Positions 6,989-16,266 are shown, numbered from the stretch's first letter. The stretch: 19,978 bases of DNA from Turicibacter sp. (GCA_030531025.1 JAUMTV010000061.1:1-19978); one strand, 5' to 3'. Notes: generated from the sequence alone by a model not told the origin. A program made the numbers and translations.

Positions 6989-8369
6989 ATACAATTGTTG
7001 TCTTTAATTCCTTTTCTTCTTCATCAATAAAACGATGAGTAAGCCATTTATCTCCACGTAAACGAATCATATAAAGTGTTCCTCGAATCGCCCAATCAAC
7101 GAACATCGCAATAAAAATTCCTGCTACTCCCCAACCAAGTGAAACACCAAATAAGTAACCAAGCCCCACTCGGAAAACCCACATTCCAATGATGGCAGTC
7201 ATCATCGTATATTTACCATCTCCAGCTCCTTTTAATCCACCAGGTAAAACAAAAGAAAAGGCCCAAATTGGTGTTGCTAATGCATTGAGTTGAATCAATC
7301 GAGTGGCATAACTTAAAACATCTGGATTATCGGTATAAAGAGCAACAAAATACCAGGCTGTGGGGATAGAAAAGGCACCTAAAATAACTAAACAAACAAC
7401 TGCGAAGCGGGTAATAAAACGAAGCGTTTCTCGTGCTAAAATGGTTTCTTTACGACCAATTTCTTGTCCAACGATTGTTGTTGCAACTGTCGTTAATGAA
7501 TTCCCAGGAATATTAATCAGATTAATAATAGAATTTGCAATTGAGTTAGAAGACATCGCAATCGCTCCCATTCCCCCGATAAACACTTGTGTCAATAATT
7601 TACCTAAATGAAAAATAATCGATTCAATCCCTGCAGGTACACCGACATAAAAAATCTGACGCAAAAAAATAAATTGTGGATGATAATTTTGGATTTTTCC
7701 AAATTGAATCGCCTTCTTTCCCTTAATTAAAATCCACATGACATAAAGTGTTCCGATGACACGAGCTAAAGAAATACCTAATGCTGCACCTGCAATCTCC
7801 CATTTAAAAACATATAAGAAGAGATAGGTTAAAAGGATATTAAAAATATTAGCCACAACATTACTAATCGCTGCTGTCTTTGTATCTCCAGATCCTCTTA
7901 AAATTCCATTAGCCATTAAAGTTAACGCCATAAATGGAAAGCTAAATAAGACAATACCAAAATATGTAATCCCATACTCCATCACTTGAGGTTCTACTTG
8001 TTGATAAACGAGTTTAATTAAGGGTCGATTAAAAACTAGCAGTAAAATCATAATAAAAATTGAAATAAAAGTCGTCGACATAATGCCTTGCATCGTTGCC
8101 TCATTTGCCTTAGCATAGTCGTTTCGTCCTACATATTGTGCCACAACAACGGTTCCTCCGATGGCAAGTGCTGTAAACACTGAAATAAATAAATAACTGA
8201 ATGAGTCAATCATGGAGATGGCAGAGACCACATGAATTCCAACATCTCCCTCAAGATTAGAAGAAAGCATCGTATTCATCATTCCCATTGTCGTTGTTAA
8301 GATTTGTTCAATTAAAATAGGAATTCCGAGCACGATAATTTCTTTCTTCAACCGTTTGATATCCTTCAA
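6987..8369 (-). CDS. MATE family efflux transporter
   Basis: A 460-residue cation-coupled multidrug/organic-cation exporter of the MatE (DinF/NorM-like) superfamily. Twelve hydrophobic segments in two homologous halves are apparent, starting with PILIEQILTTTMGMMNTM, the typical first helix. Family motifs include the VGRNDYAKAN loop and GILRGSGDTK near the middle, with the corresponding GGLKGAGDGK in the second half. The start is TTG at 8369, supported by AGGGGTGAG five bases upstream; no ATG is nearby. A -10 box lies ~40 bp further up. It is monocistronic and ends at a strong hairpin. The substrate cannot be told from sequence. Confidence 0.9.
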   Translation of the reverse strand: MKDIKRLKKEIIVLGIPILIEQILTTTMGMMNTMLSSNLEGDVGIHVVSAISMIDSFSYLFISVFTALAIGGTVVVAQYVGRNDYAKANEATMQGIMSTTFISIFIMILLLVFNRPLIKLVYQQVEPQVMEYGITYFGIVLFSFPFMALTLMANGILRGSGDTKTAAISNVVANIFNILLTYLFLYVFKWEIAGAALGISLARVIGTLYVMWILIKGKKAIQFGKIQNYHPQFIFLRQIFYVGVPAGIESIIFHLGKLLTQVFIGGMGAIAMSSNSIANSIINLINIPGNSLTTVATTIVGQEIGRKETILARETLRFITRFAVVCLVILGAFSIPTAWYFVALYTDNPDVLSYATRLIQLNALATPIWAFSFVLPGGLKGAGDGKYTMMTAIIGMWVFRVGLGYLFGVSLGWGVAGIFIAMFVDWAIRGTLYMIRLRGDKWLTHRFIDEEEKELKTTIV

Positions 8370-8405
8370 TTTTTCTCACCCCTCATCTAAACGTCTTCAA
8401 AGCTT

Positions 8406-8411
8406 ATTATA
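8406..8411 (-). promoter_or_regulatory. -10 box for the MATE gene
   Basis: A perfect TATAAT on the minus strand, 37 bp above the TTG start. I see no good -35 at standard spacing. Confidence 0.4.
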
Positions 8412-8512
8412 GTTTGATTGACGTAAAAACGATATGAGCTTATGCCTCATTAAAAATTAAATAAATGACATTCGGACATATTTCGTCGATACAAAAAAGC
8501 GCACCCATTTGA

Positions 8513-8526
8513 GGAGGCCACTGAAA
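8513..8526 (+). repeat. Left terminal inverted repeat of the IS
   Basis: GGAGGCCACTGAAA here is the exact reverse complement of 10232-10245. It lies inside the transposase reading frame (FQWPP). Confidence 0.8.
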
Positions 8527-8564
8527 AAGGAGCTTATTATTTTTGAAATAATAGGCTCCTTTTT
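8524..8564. terminator. Hairpin at the 3' end of the transposase gene
   Basis: A 19 bp stem with one G-T pair (AAAAAGGAGC arm outermost) overlaps the last codons of the transposase. T-runs flank it on both strands, so it probably ends transposase transcription and shields the element from read-in. Confidence 0.6.
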
Positions 8565-9716
8565 TCTTATAAACAAATAGATCCGTGATTTGTGTTGCTT
8601 TAAAGCAACTTTTCTTTATTATTGCTCGATGGGTCTCGATGAGCTTCACTATTCGCTTGGAATTGACGACAAACGCTGTGAGAGACGCTTGACATTTCAT
8701 GCTGAAAAGCACCGCAAATTTACAGGTTTTAAATCCGTGGGACTGTTTTAATTCCGCGTTCTTCGCTTCAATTTTATAGCGTTGTTCTTTCTTTTCTTTA
8801 AATTCATCTGTCTTTTGATCATCGATCGCTTTTTGATGAATCTCTGATTTAATCGTGATGGAATAAGTTTTTGATTTCGCACCAGGTTGATAACACCCTT
8901 CTCTTAGCGGACAGATTTGACATTTTTCAAGATCGAAATAGTGAGTCAGACTTTGATTTTGTTTTTGATTTTTCTTTCCTGTTCGAGCTTTTCTCACACT
9001 CAAATGTCCAGCAGGACCTCTCATTTGTCCGGCATCTTTATTCTATTCTAAATTCTCTTTACTGGAATAAGCGGCATCAGCTAGGACTTCATTCACTTCA
9101 ATGTTGTGTTTTTTAGATTTTTCCACTAAGGGTTTTAACTATTTTCCATCACTCACTTCACCTGTCGTTACTTCAATCGCTGTCATCAGTCGTTCGTCAG
9201 TGATCGCAAGATGTGATGGATAACCTGTAAAGGATTCTTTTGATGATTTATGTCCTAACTTAGCCTCTGGATCAGGAAGTGAAAAAATACGTGGATAGGC
9301 CTCATCTTCTAAAACTTGTAAAGCCGTCTCCGTTGCTTTTTGAAGGTTGACATGTTGATGGAGATCATCGTTCGTAAAAGTAATTAACGCCTTGGTATAG
9401 GCAACTTCTTCTTCGAGTGACGCAGTTGAGTGCAGTTTTTTGGGGATATCTTCCTTCACTTGTGGAACATAACGAGACAGTTGTTTTCGAATATTTTTAG
9501 AGACTTGTCTTAAGATTTCAATGGGTGTTTGAGTCGTATACTTACTTCGGATATGAGTGGCATCTAGGATTAATGTCTTAGATTTAATTAGTCCTTTTTC
9601 AATTGCCTGACTCACCATTTCAAGAAGCAATTCTTCTAAAATAGCTTCTTGATTCAGTCTTAACTTTCTGAATTTAGTCAGTGAAGACGGATGCATGAGT
9701 TGATCATCGGGTTCTA

Positions 9717-9839
9717 TATAAAAACAGAGAAATAATCTACATTTTCAGAATCATCCTCAGTTTCTAGTCCTTTTTAAGTTCAAGGCCAACTATAGTCCAG
9801 ATAAAAATTTTCTATGAAGAAAATTTATCTGGACTTATA
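9717..9839 (-). repeat. MITE-like element inserted in the transposase gene (123 bp)
   Basis: A minus-strand copy with the hairpin at 9794-9834 (arms GTCCAGATAAA / TTTATCTGGAC) and the tail GACTAGAAACTGAGG nearly identical to positions 1-15. TA occurs on both sides (9715-9716 and 9840-9841). Deleting element plus one TA rejoins DKYFLNL to EPDDQLMHPSS in frame, which fixes both the element length and a TA target duplication. Confidence 0.85.
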
Positions 9840-10178
9840 TAAATTTAAAAAGTATTTATCAGCCATATTGACTTGTGCTTCTTGAATGACACGTTCATCC
9901 GATAAGTGATAAAGGATTTTTAGAAATAACAGTTTAAACATGACTTCGGGTGAATAAGCTGGACGCCCATCATCAATCGAATACTGAGTCCCTAATCAAG
10001 GAGTCATAAAAGAAAAGTCAATGGGTTCATTGATGAGACGTGAGGGATGATTTTTAGGCACCATTTGATCATATAACGGATGTCCTTGAGATAATTTTAA
10101 CGATAATTGGTCAAAGTCTTTAATCCTGTCTGTCCTCCAAAGCGGTCATTGATAAGAAAATTATATCCTGTTAAAGAA

Positions 10179-10212
10179 AAAATCCTGAAACCATTCAATG
10201 TTTCAGGATTTT
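10179..10212 (-). terminator. Terminator inside the IS, ends transcription coming from sbcC
   Basis: A perfect 13 bp stem (AAAATCCTGAAAC / GTTTCAGGATTTT), eight-base loop, then T6 on the minus strand. It is within the IS, between its right end and the transposase start, so it both ends the sbcDC message and blocks read-through into the transposase. Confidence 0.8.
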
Positions 10213-10231
10213 CCTTTTTTTATGAGGTCTA

Positions 10232-10245
10232 TTTCAGTGGCCTCC
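10232..10245 (-). repeat. Right terminal inverted repeat of the IS
   Basis: TTTCAGTGGCCTCC is the exact reverse complement of 8513-8526. It marks the IS boundary next to sbcC. Confidence 0.8.
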
Positions 10246-10256
10246 AAAGCCATGAG

Positions 10257-13200
10257 CTATTTTTTAAAATAGGCATGGCTTCCCATATTATCCATCTCAA
10301 CCACTAATTTAGCAGGAATTCGCTCTTTTAATTCATACACATGTGAGATAACTCCAATTAATCGTCCATGATCTTGTAATTCCATTAAAATATCAATGGC
10401 TTGATCTAGCGATTCAGAGTCTAACGTTCCAAACCCTTCATCGATAAACATCGTGTCTAATTGAATTCCACCTGAATTTTGCTGCACCGTATCCGAAAGT
10501 CCTAAAGCAAGCGCAAGTGATGCTTTAAAACTTTCACCACCTGATAATGTATTAACTGGACGGTTTTTTGCCGTATGACTATCGTAAACATCTAAATCTA
10601 ATCCTTTACGACCTCCACCTTTTACTTCTTCTCGACGAAGTAAATAGTAGCGACGTGACGACATTTTCTGAAGTCGAGTATTCGCTGCTTGTAATACCTC
10701 ATCAAAATAGCTAGATAAAACATAAGTTTCAAAAGACATTTTTTCACCACTTCGGCCATTTGCGAGTGACTCTAATTCTCCAACGACTAGATATTCTTGC
10801 TCACGTTGTTGAATCGTCTCATATTTTTTCTTTATAGAACGTAATAAATAATCATTTTGCTCAAGATTCGCAACTAATGTCGCTTGTTCTTTTGTTAACT
10901 CAACTTTTCGACATTCTAAATCTGCTAACATCTCTTCGACTACACTGACATTGACACGCTCTTTTCCTTCAAGTTCAACTTTTAACAACTCTAGCATTCT
11001 AGTCGCTGTATGTAACTCTTGATAATAGCCTTGAACTTGTTGCTCTATTTGTGTTAGTTGGTTAATCCATTGCTTTGCTTCTTCATAATGGTCCATGTTT
11101 GTAAATGAAGTTTCAATTTGCTCCTTAAACGTCTGAGAAATTGTTTCAAACTGTCCCTCATATTGCACTAACTGTTCATTGACCTCAAAAAGCTTTGCAC
11201 GTAACTCTGTTAATTGATTAATCACACGCTGATAGTCTGCTTCGCTTTGAGTGATATTGTGTTCAATTTTTATTTTCTCTTCTTGGACCTCATCTATCAT
11301 CTGCTTTAAAACAGTCATTGATTGATAAGCTGTTGGAATCGTTGACTCTAAATCTTGTTTTGAACGTTCCTCTGCTTTATATCGTTCACGTTGTTCTTGT
11401 AGTAGTATATCCTCTTTTAAAATTTCATCTTCTAATGGACTAATCTTCTCTTTTTCAAGCGTTAATTGTTGAGTTTGCTCTATTAAACGTTTTACTTCTA
11501 GTTTTAATGCTTGTTCTGAGTCATTTAATTCATTTAAAGTGATTAATTGTTGGTCATTTACTTGTTCTAATTTAGGTCGTGAAACTTCACTTTCTTCATC
11601 CATTGGTAATCGGTGCTTCAACATCTTTAGCGACTGATTAATTCCTTGATCTTCTTGTAATTTTTTCATTTGTAAAGCTGTGATTTGTTGTTCTATTTGA
11701 CGTGCTTTTGTCTCTAAGGCCTCAACATTCGCTCTAAACTCATCTAATTCTTGCTTAGTTAAAATAGTCTCCTGACTTCGTCGAGGATTAGGATGCTCAC
11801 ATGAACCACACACAGGACAGGCTTGACCAACCTGTAATTCATTTGCCAATCGAATCGCCGCAGCATTAATAAATAATTCTGCTTGATGTTCATACGCTTG
11901 ACGCTTAATTTCAGACTCCTTTTTCACATCACGATAATCTATTTGTAAACTTTCAATGAGTTGCTGCGTTTGATCTCGTGAAGTTACAGCTAAAATTAAA
12001 TGTTGAAGCTGCTCAATCGTTTCTTGTTGCTTTTCTTTTTCAAAACTTAATGTCTGTAATTGTTCTTTTGAAGAAACTAATTGTGGCATCATGCTATCTA
12101 AAGCTAAAACGTTTTGTTTTAACTCTGCTAATACTTTCTTTTTTTCTTCAACTTTCTCTTTTAATAGTCTACCTTCTGCTGCTAATTTTTGTAGTAGCTG
12201 TCGCTTATCTTCTAACTTCGTCACTCCATCTACAAAACGATTTAATTCAATTTCTTGTTCATTTAAACTAACTAACCTTTCCCTTAAAGATTCAATGGCA
12301 TCATAACATTTTTGTACAAGAATCAATTCATGTTCTGTTTCATTTAACGACTGTTCTAAGTCATGTTTTTTTGAATTCGCTTCTCGTTTAAATGCCTCAT
12401 ATTTTAGCATTTCATTTTCTATTGGAATGATGGACTGTGCCATTTTTATTGATTGAGTTTGCTGTTCTCGTTCTTTAATGGTTCTTTCATAGTCTTTTAA
12501 TTGGTTTAATGTATGCATCGTCTGTTCATATTGACTAAACTTCTCATTTAAGCGCATTCCCGCTTCATAATTAGTACGATGTTCTTGAATAGACTCATCT
12601 AAAATTTTAATCATCTCACTCAGCGTCTCGATCGATTGACGCCAATTCTTTTGAACCGATGTGGCCACATCTAATAAAGTAGGTAATGGTTGTTCAATAT
12701 CAATTACATGGTCCTCATCTGTTTTAATTAACTTTAATTCAGCTAAAATTGCTTTTTGAGTATCAGCTACCTCAAGTTTTAGCGCATTAGATTTCGCCGT
12801 TAATTGTTCTTGAATACTTTTATAAAAATCAGTTCCAAAGATTTTTCGTAAAATCTCTTCTTTATTCGTTGTATTAGCATATAAAAACTCTTTAAAATCC
12901 CCTTGTGGAATCATGACTATTTTTCGAAACTGTTCGACCTTTAAGCCTATAATTTCTTGAATCTGTTCTTTGACTTCACTATCTTTTGTCAATGGAGGAC
13001 GTTCACTTCCAACTTCTAAAAGCTCAACAGAAGCAGGGACTTCTCTAAAACCTTCTCCTCGTTTTTTCTTTTGTAGTTGTTGAGGGGCACGTACAATTTT
13101 ATAAATTTTGTCTTTAACTTTAAATGTAAATTCCACCTCAGTCTTTAAATCACTCTGAGCGGCAAAATCACTACGTAACTCTTTCCCCGTTCGGCTTCCA

Positions 13201-13376
13201 CCACTTGTTTCTCCATATAATGCATAACAAATCGCATCAAAAATCGTTGTTTTCCCAGCACCTGTTGGACCTGTGACAACGAAGATTTCTTGATTGACTA
13301 AGTCCTCTTTAAAGTTTAATGTCGTCTGCTTAGCATACGGTCCAAATGCCGTTATCTTTAATAATAATGGCTTCAT
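10257..13376 (-). CDS. sbcC: SbcC, SMC/Rad50-like ATPase subunit of the SbcCD nuclease
   Basis: The ATPase partner of SbcD in the Mre11-Rad50-type complex, which opens DNA hairpins, trims protein-blocked ends and removes palindromes at replication forks. The 1039 residues show the expected layout: Walker A GPTGAGKT at 36-43, Q-loop IPQGDFKEFL near 155, a long coiled coil rich in Glu, Gln, Lys and Leu, the zinc hook CPVC at 520-523 at the midpoint, a second coiled coil, signature LSGGES at 944-949 and Walker B with Asp979-Glu980 in FIDEGFGTLD. AGGAGG inside the last sbcD codons serves as ribosome site, and the genes are separated by two bases, so translation is coupled. The IS lies 11 bp after the stop, leaving the C-terminus apparently complete. 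Confidence 0.97.
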   Translation of the reverse strand: MKPLLLKITAFGPYAKQTTLNFKEDLVNQEIFVVTGPTGAGKTTIFDAICYALYGETSGGSRTGKELRSDFAAQSDLKTEVEFTFKVKDKIYKIVRAPQQLQKKKRGEGFREVPASVELLEVGSERPPLTKDSEVKEQIQEIIGLKVEQFRKIVMIPQGDFKEFLYANTTNKEEILRKIFGTDFYKSIQEQLTAKSNALKLEVADTQKAILAELKLIKTDEDHVIDIEQPLPTLLDVATSVQKNWRQSIETLSEMIKILDESIQEHRTNYEAGMRLNEKFSQYEQTMHTLNQLKDYERTIKEREQQTQSIKMAQSIIPIENEMLKYEAFKREANSKKHDLEQSLNETEHELILVQKCYDAIESLRERLVSLNEQEIELNRFVDGVTKLEDKRQLLQKLAAEGRLLKEKVEEKKKVLAELKQNVLALDSMMPQLVSSKEQLQTLSFEKEKQQETIEQLQHLILAVTSRDQTQQLIESLQIDYRDVKKESEIKRQAYEHQAELFINAAAIRLANELQVGQACPVCGSCEHPNPRRSQETILTKQELDEFRANVEALETKARQIEQQITALQMKKLQEDQGINQSLKMLKHRLPMDEESEVSRPKLEQVNDQQLITLNELNDSEQALKLEVKRLIEQTQQLTLEKEKISPLEDEILKEDILLQEQRERYKAEERSKQDLESTIPTAYQSMTVLKQMIDEVQEEKIKIEHNITQSEADYQRVINQLTELRAKLFEVNEQLVQYEGQFETISQTFKEQIETSFTNMDHYEEAKQWINQLTQIEQQVQGYYQELHTATRMLELLKVELEGKERVNVSVVEEMLADLECRKVELTKEQATLVANLEQNDYLLRSIKKKYETIQQREQEYLVVGELESLANGRSGEKMSFETYVLSSYFDEVLQAANTRLQKMSSRRYYLLRREEVKGGGRKGLDLDVYDSHTAKNRPVNTLSGGESFKASLALALGLSDTVQQNSGGIQLDTMFIDEGFGTLDSESLDQAIDILMELQDHGRLIGVISHVYELKERIPAKLVVEMDNMGSHAYFKK

Positions 13377-13378
13377 GA

Positions 13379-14515
13379 CTAGACCTCCTCTCTCAATTGT
13401 TGAATAACTTGCTGAATCAGTTTTGTTCCTTCTTCGTGCAACGTCTCACCTTTATGATGTAAATAAAAATCATTAAATAATTGTTCCGGTGTCCTTTGTT
13501 CACGGGCCACTTTATCTAGCTTACTTCCTTTAAAATCATTAAATTTTTGATCTAACTCTAAAATCATAATGTTTGGATAAACTTTTCTTAATTTCGCCAT
13601 GGGTTCTAAGAGTTCACCACGATCAGTTAAAATGACACGAAGATAATCTTCACTCGGCGGTTGATTTAATAGCTCATTCAACTCTCCCGTCATTGTTCGC
13701 ATTTCTCGTCTTGGTTTTAACGGTAAAAGCTCGCATGTGATAGCTCCTGAGTCGTTTAAATCAATCATTGTAACAGACTTATCATAGTTTTCTTCTGAAA
13801 ATGAATATTTTAACAACGATCCGCTATAGCGAATTTTATCACTTCCAACTTTTTGAGTTCGATGTAAATGACCTAGTGCTACATAATCAAAATCAGCAAA
13901 GTGAGAGGCTGAAACAGATTCTTTTCCCCCAACAACTAACTTTTTCTCCGATTCACACTCTTGTGGCTGTTCATCACTTCCAACAACAAAGGCATGAGTG
14001 ATTAAAACATTTCGTTCAGATTTATTGATCTCCATTTTTTCAAGTGTCAAATTCATCGCTTCATCCAACGATTTAATACTTTCTTCTTGATGAGCTTCAC
14101 GTACAACAGCATAATCAGCAAATGGAATTAAGTAGAAATTAACTGGACCATACTCATCATGTAAAACAACCTTTTTCACTTCTTTTGTATAATGTCCCGC
14201 TACATAGTAATGAGCCGACTCAAACAATTCATGACCAAAACTCACTAAATCGGCTCCATCATGATTTCCTGCTACAGCCAAAATTGGTGTATTCAAATCA
14301 ATTAAAACCTCTTTTAAAAAACGGCTATATAGTGAAACTGCACGTGCTGGTGGTACACTTCGATCATAAATATCACCAGCTAATAAAACAGCATCTGGTT
14401 GATATTTTTGAATGTATTCTTTTACCTGTTCTAATACATATTGTTGATCTTCAATCATTGAAAATGAATTAACGACCTTTCCAAAATGCAAATCACCTAA
14501 ATGTAAAAACCTCAA
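13379..14515 (-). CDS. sbcD: SbcD, Mre11-like nuclease subunit of SbcCD
   Basis: A Mn-dependent exo/endonuclease of the calcineurin-like phosphoesterase fold, 378 aa. The metal-binding motifs are intact: GDLHFG (Asp8, His10), GDIYDR (Asp48), GNHD (Asn84, His85), THAFV (~172) and GHLHRTQ (~215). A C-terminal capping region follows. The start is TTG at 14515, chosen because AAGGAGG lies seven bases before it and the family begins MRFLHLGDLH; no ATG competes. It is first in a two-gene operon with sbcC under a strong promoter. Confidence 0.96.
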   Translation of the reverse strand: MRFLHLGDLHFGKVVNSFSMIEDQQYVLEQVKEYIQKYQPDAVLLAGDIYDRSVPPARAVSLYSRFLKEVLIDLNTPILAVAGNHDGADLVSFGHELFESAHYYVAGHYTKEVKKVVLHDEYGPVNFYLIPFADYAVVREAHQEESIKSLDEAMNLTLEKMEINKSERNVLITHAFVVGSDEQPQECESEKKLVVGGKESVSASHFADFDYVALGHLHRTQKVGSDKIRYSGSLLKYSFSEENYDKSVTMIDLNDSGAITCELLPLKPRREMRTMTGELNELLNQPPSEDYLRVILTDRGELLEPMAKLRKVYPNIMILELDQKFNDFKGSKLDKVAREQRTPEQLFNDFYLHHKGETLHEEGTKLIQQVIQQLREEV

Positions 14516-14550
14516 ACGTCTTCCTCCTTAAAAAGCGAATATTTGTTCTC

Positions 14551-14580
14551 ATTATAAGTCTTTTTTACAAGAATCGTCAA
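14551..14580 (-). promoter_or_regulatory. SigA-type promoter of sbcDC
   Basis: On the minus strand TTGACG and a perfect TATAAT are separated by 18 bp, ending ~35 bp above the TTG start of sbcD. This is the best sigma-A match I noticed in the window. Confidence 0.8.
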
Positions 14581-14710
14581 TCAAATAAAGCCTCAACTCA
14601 TCGACAACTTTCTCACTTTTATTTCACAAGAAATATGTACTGATTAATCATTAGCTATTCCTATCTTTTATGAAATGCATGAGCTGATCATTAAACCTAA
14701 AAATGTCATA

Positions 14711-14745
14711 AAAAAAGCGTATTATCTCGGATAATACGCTTTTTG
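14711..14745 (-). terminator. Terminator of the arabinan operon
   Basis: A perfect 16 bp stem (AAAAAAGCGTATTATC / GATAATACGCTTTTTT-type arms) with a three-base loop and T-run on the minus strand. It lies ~30 bp past the stop of the last GH43 gene. Confidence 0.85.
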
Positions 14746-14773
14746 AATTTTATTAAAAGGTGTCCTCAATAAC

Positions 14774-16249
14774 TTATGACTCATCGGCTAAGGCCACTTT
14801 ACTTCCCCAAACTGAAATTCCATATTGTGATAAAGCTGAAAAAGTCATGACATAACAACCAGTTTCTTCATTCCATTGGTGACTCACCACTCCCTTATAG
14901 GTTGCATTATCAACCTCTAATGTCAGATACTTAGTTTCTTGATCGTAACGCCATGTTCCTTCAACTGCACCTGTGATTTGATGATCATTTGTTAAGGTGA
15001 TAATGGATGAAATTTTAACTTCATCTGTAATATCTTTTTCATGATTAATAAATTTATAATCACCAATGAGATCGGCTTCAGAATAATCTAACTGCTTTTG
15101 TGCTGTATATCGATGAGATGCAATCACTGGCCACCCATCTTCATTCATATACATTTGGTGGACCCGTACTTCGTGCTGTTCTCCACGTAAAGTAAATCGG
15201 GTGTGAAAAATCATATAATACTCATCAGTTTCTTCATTATAGTAAGCAGAGTTATGTCCTGGTGAGACATACCCTGAGGTAATTTTTTTACCTGACTCAC
15301 CCTCTACATGATTAAATTGAAAATTTCCCATTAACTTAACACCATAAGCAGAAGCCGTTGTATCATCAAAGAAAGAGCCTGCCTTTCCTTTACAGTTAAT
15401 TAAATCATTTCCATTTGCATCCTCATACGGACCACCTGGTGTTTTAGAACGAGCCACACAAATATTATAACCACCATCTGCTGATAGCCCTCCGTATGAT
15501 AAAAATAAATAATAGTATTCTGTTTCAGGTGAATACATCACATAAGGTGCTTCAATCCTTAAATGATTTCCACCTAAAATTTTCTTACCGTATCCTTGGC
15601 CCTCAAGCGGTAAATCAGTCTTTGTATCCATTTCTAGAATATAAATTCCACCTGAATATGACCCATACATCATCCATAATCGCCCTTCTTGATCAAAGAA
15701 AACCGATGGATCAACGACATTTGGATGAATAGTTGCATCATAAATAGTTCCTGATGGGCTAATTTGATTCCACATCCCAGATTTTAAGAAAATTCCTAAA
15801 TCTTCGTATGGACCTTCAATCTGATCTGACACCGCTAGTCCTAAAGCTGAACGTGGACTATCCCCTTTACATGTATTGTAATAAAAATAATAACGTCCAT
15901 CTTCTAACTGAATCACATCAGGCGCCCAAAAGGTATCTGTTTGTGCCCATGTTAAAGCTTCTTCAAATTGAGTCGTTATATCACCAAAGATCTGCCCTGC
16001 ATCCTTAACACTTGTGCTTAATTGCGTCCGGTTCATCAAGTCGGTTGACTTTGCGGAAGCTAAGTGCGAACCAAACACATAATATGTGTCGTCAACTTTA
16101 ATCACTGATGGATCATGAATAGAGACACTGGTAAATGTTGGTTAATCCAAATCTGAGAATGATAGTGGCTCTTGAGTTACCTCTTGTGAACATCCAATAA
16201 GTACAGCTCCTACAACTCCTATTAATCCGATTACTTTTTTCATCTTCAT
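14774..16249 (-). pseudogene. GH43 endo-1,5-alpha-L-arabinanase lipoprotein with premature stop
   Basis: The intact gene would start at ATG 16249 (AAGG eight bases upstream) and encode a lipoprotein: MKMKK, a hydrophobic core and the lipobox LIGC with Cys20. An in-frame TAA at 16142-16144 (codon 36) separates this from the catalytic domain. The five-blade GH43 domain continues without other defects. Counting through the stop, the catalytic base Asp46 lies in IHDPS, the pKa-modulating Asp180 in VVDPSV and the acid Glu233 in RIEAPYV. A C-terminal beta domain with GTWRYDQ and YGISVWG resembles Bacillus subtilis Abn2 (YxiA). The frame that reopens at GTG 16105 lacks a ribosome site and the catalytic base, so no active enzyme is expected unless the stop is read through or is a sequence error. 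Confidence 0.85.
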
Positions 16250-16266
16250 TCTTTACCTTCCCCTTT

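Larger units (their letters stand above)
8440..10124 (-). pseudogene. IS1182-like transposase, degenerate, interrupted by a MITE
   Basis: When the 125 bp at 9717-9841 are removed, one continuous frame emerges with three in-frame stops: TGA at 9996-9998, TAG at 9139-9141 and TAG at 9043-9045. The likely start is a mutated ATG: an ATT at 10122-10124 lies nine bases after GGAGG. The N-terminus has QGHPLYDQMVPKNHPSRLIN, then LLFLKILYHLSDE and DKYFLNLEPDD. Next come HPSSLTKFRKLR and the DDE-type LILDATHI, then VLADAAYSSKEN. A cysteine cluster (CQICPLREGCYQPGAKSKTY) and KEKKEQRYKIEAKNAELKQSHGF follow. These match IS1182/DUF772-type transposases of ~550 aa. The frame reads through the IS end at 8513 and takes its stop from flanking DNA at 8440. 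It cannot be functional without a helper. Confidence 0.85.
8513..10245 (-). mobile_element. IS1182-like insertion sequence, inactive (1733 bp including a MITE)
   Basis: It is bounded by perfect 14 bp inverted repeats. Without the inserted miniature element and one TA it is 1608 bp, a normal size for the family. It carries one transposase pseudogene, an outward-side terminator near its right end (10179-10212) and a long hairpin just inside its left end (8524-8564). I see no clear target duplication outside the repeats. It sits 11 bp past the sbcC stop codon and upstream of the MATE promoter region. Confidence 0.8.

Noticed and set aside
9043..9141. The two in-frame TAG codons in the transposase as recoded sense codons
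   Set aside because: The same frame also has a TGA, a lost start and an insertion. Other genes here end normally, so decay explains it better than recoding.
14516..14773. The 258 bp gap between sbcD and the arabinan operon as a site for a small RNA or gene
   Set aside because: Apart from the sbcDC promoter and the operon terminator I find no ORF with a ribosome site and no further structure.
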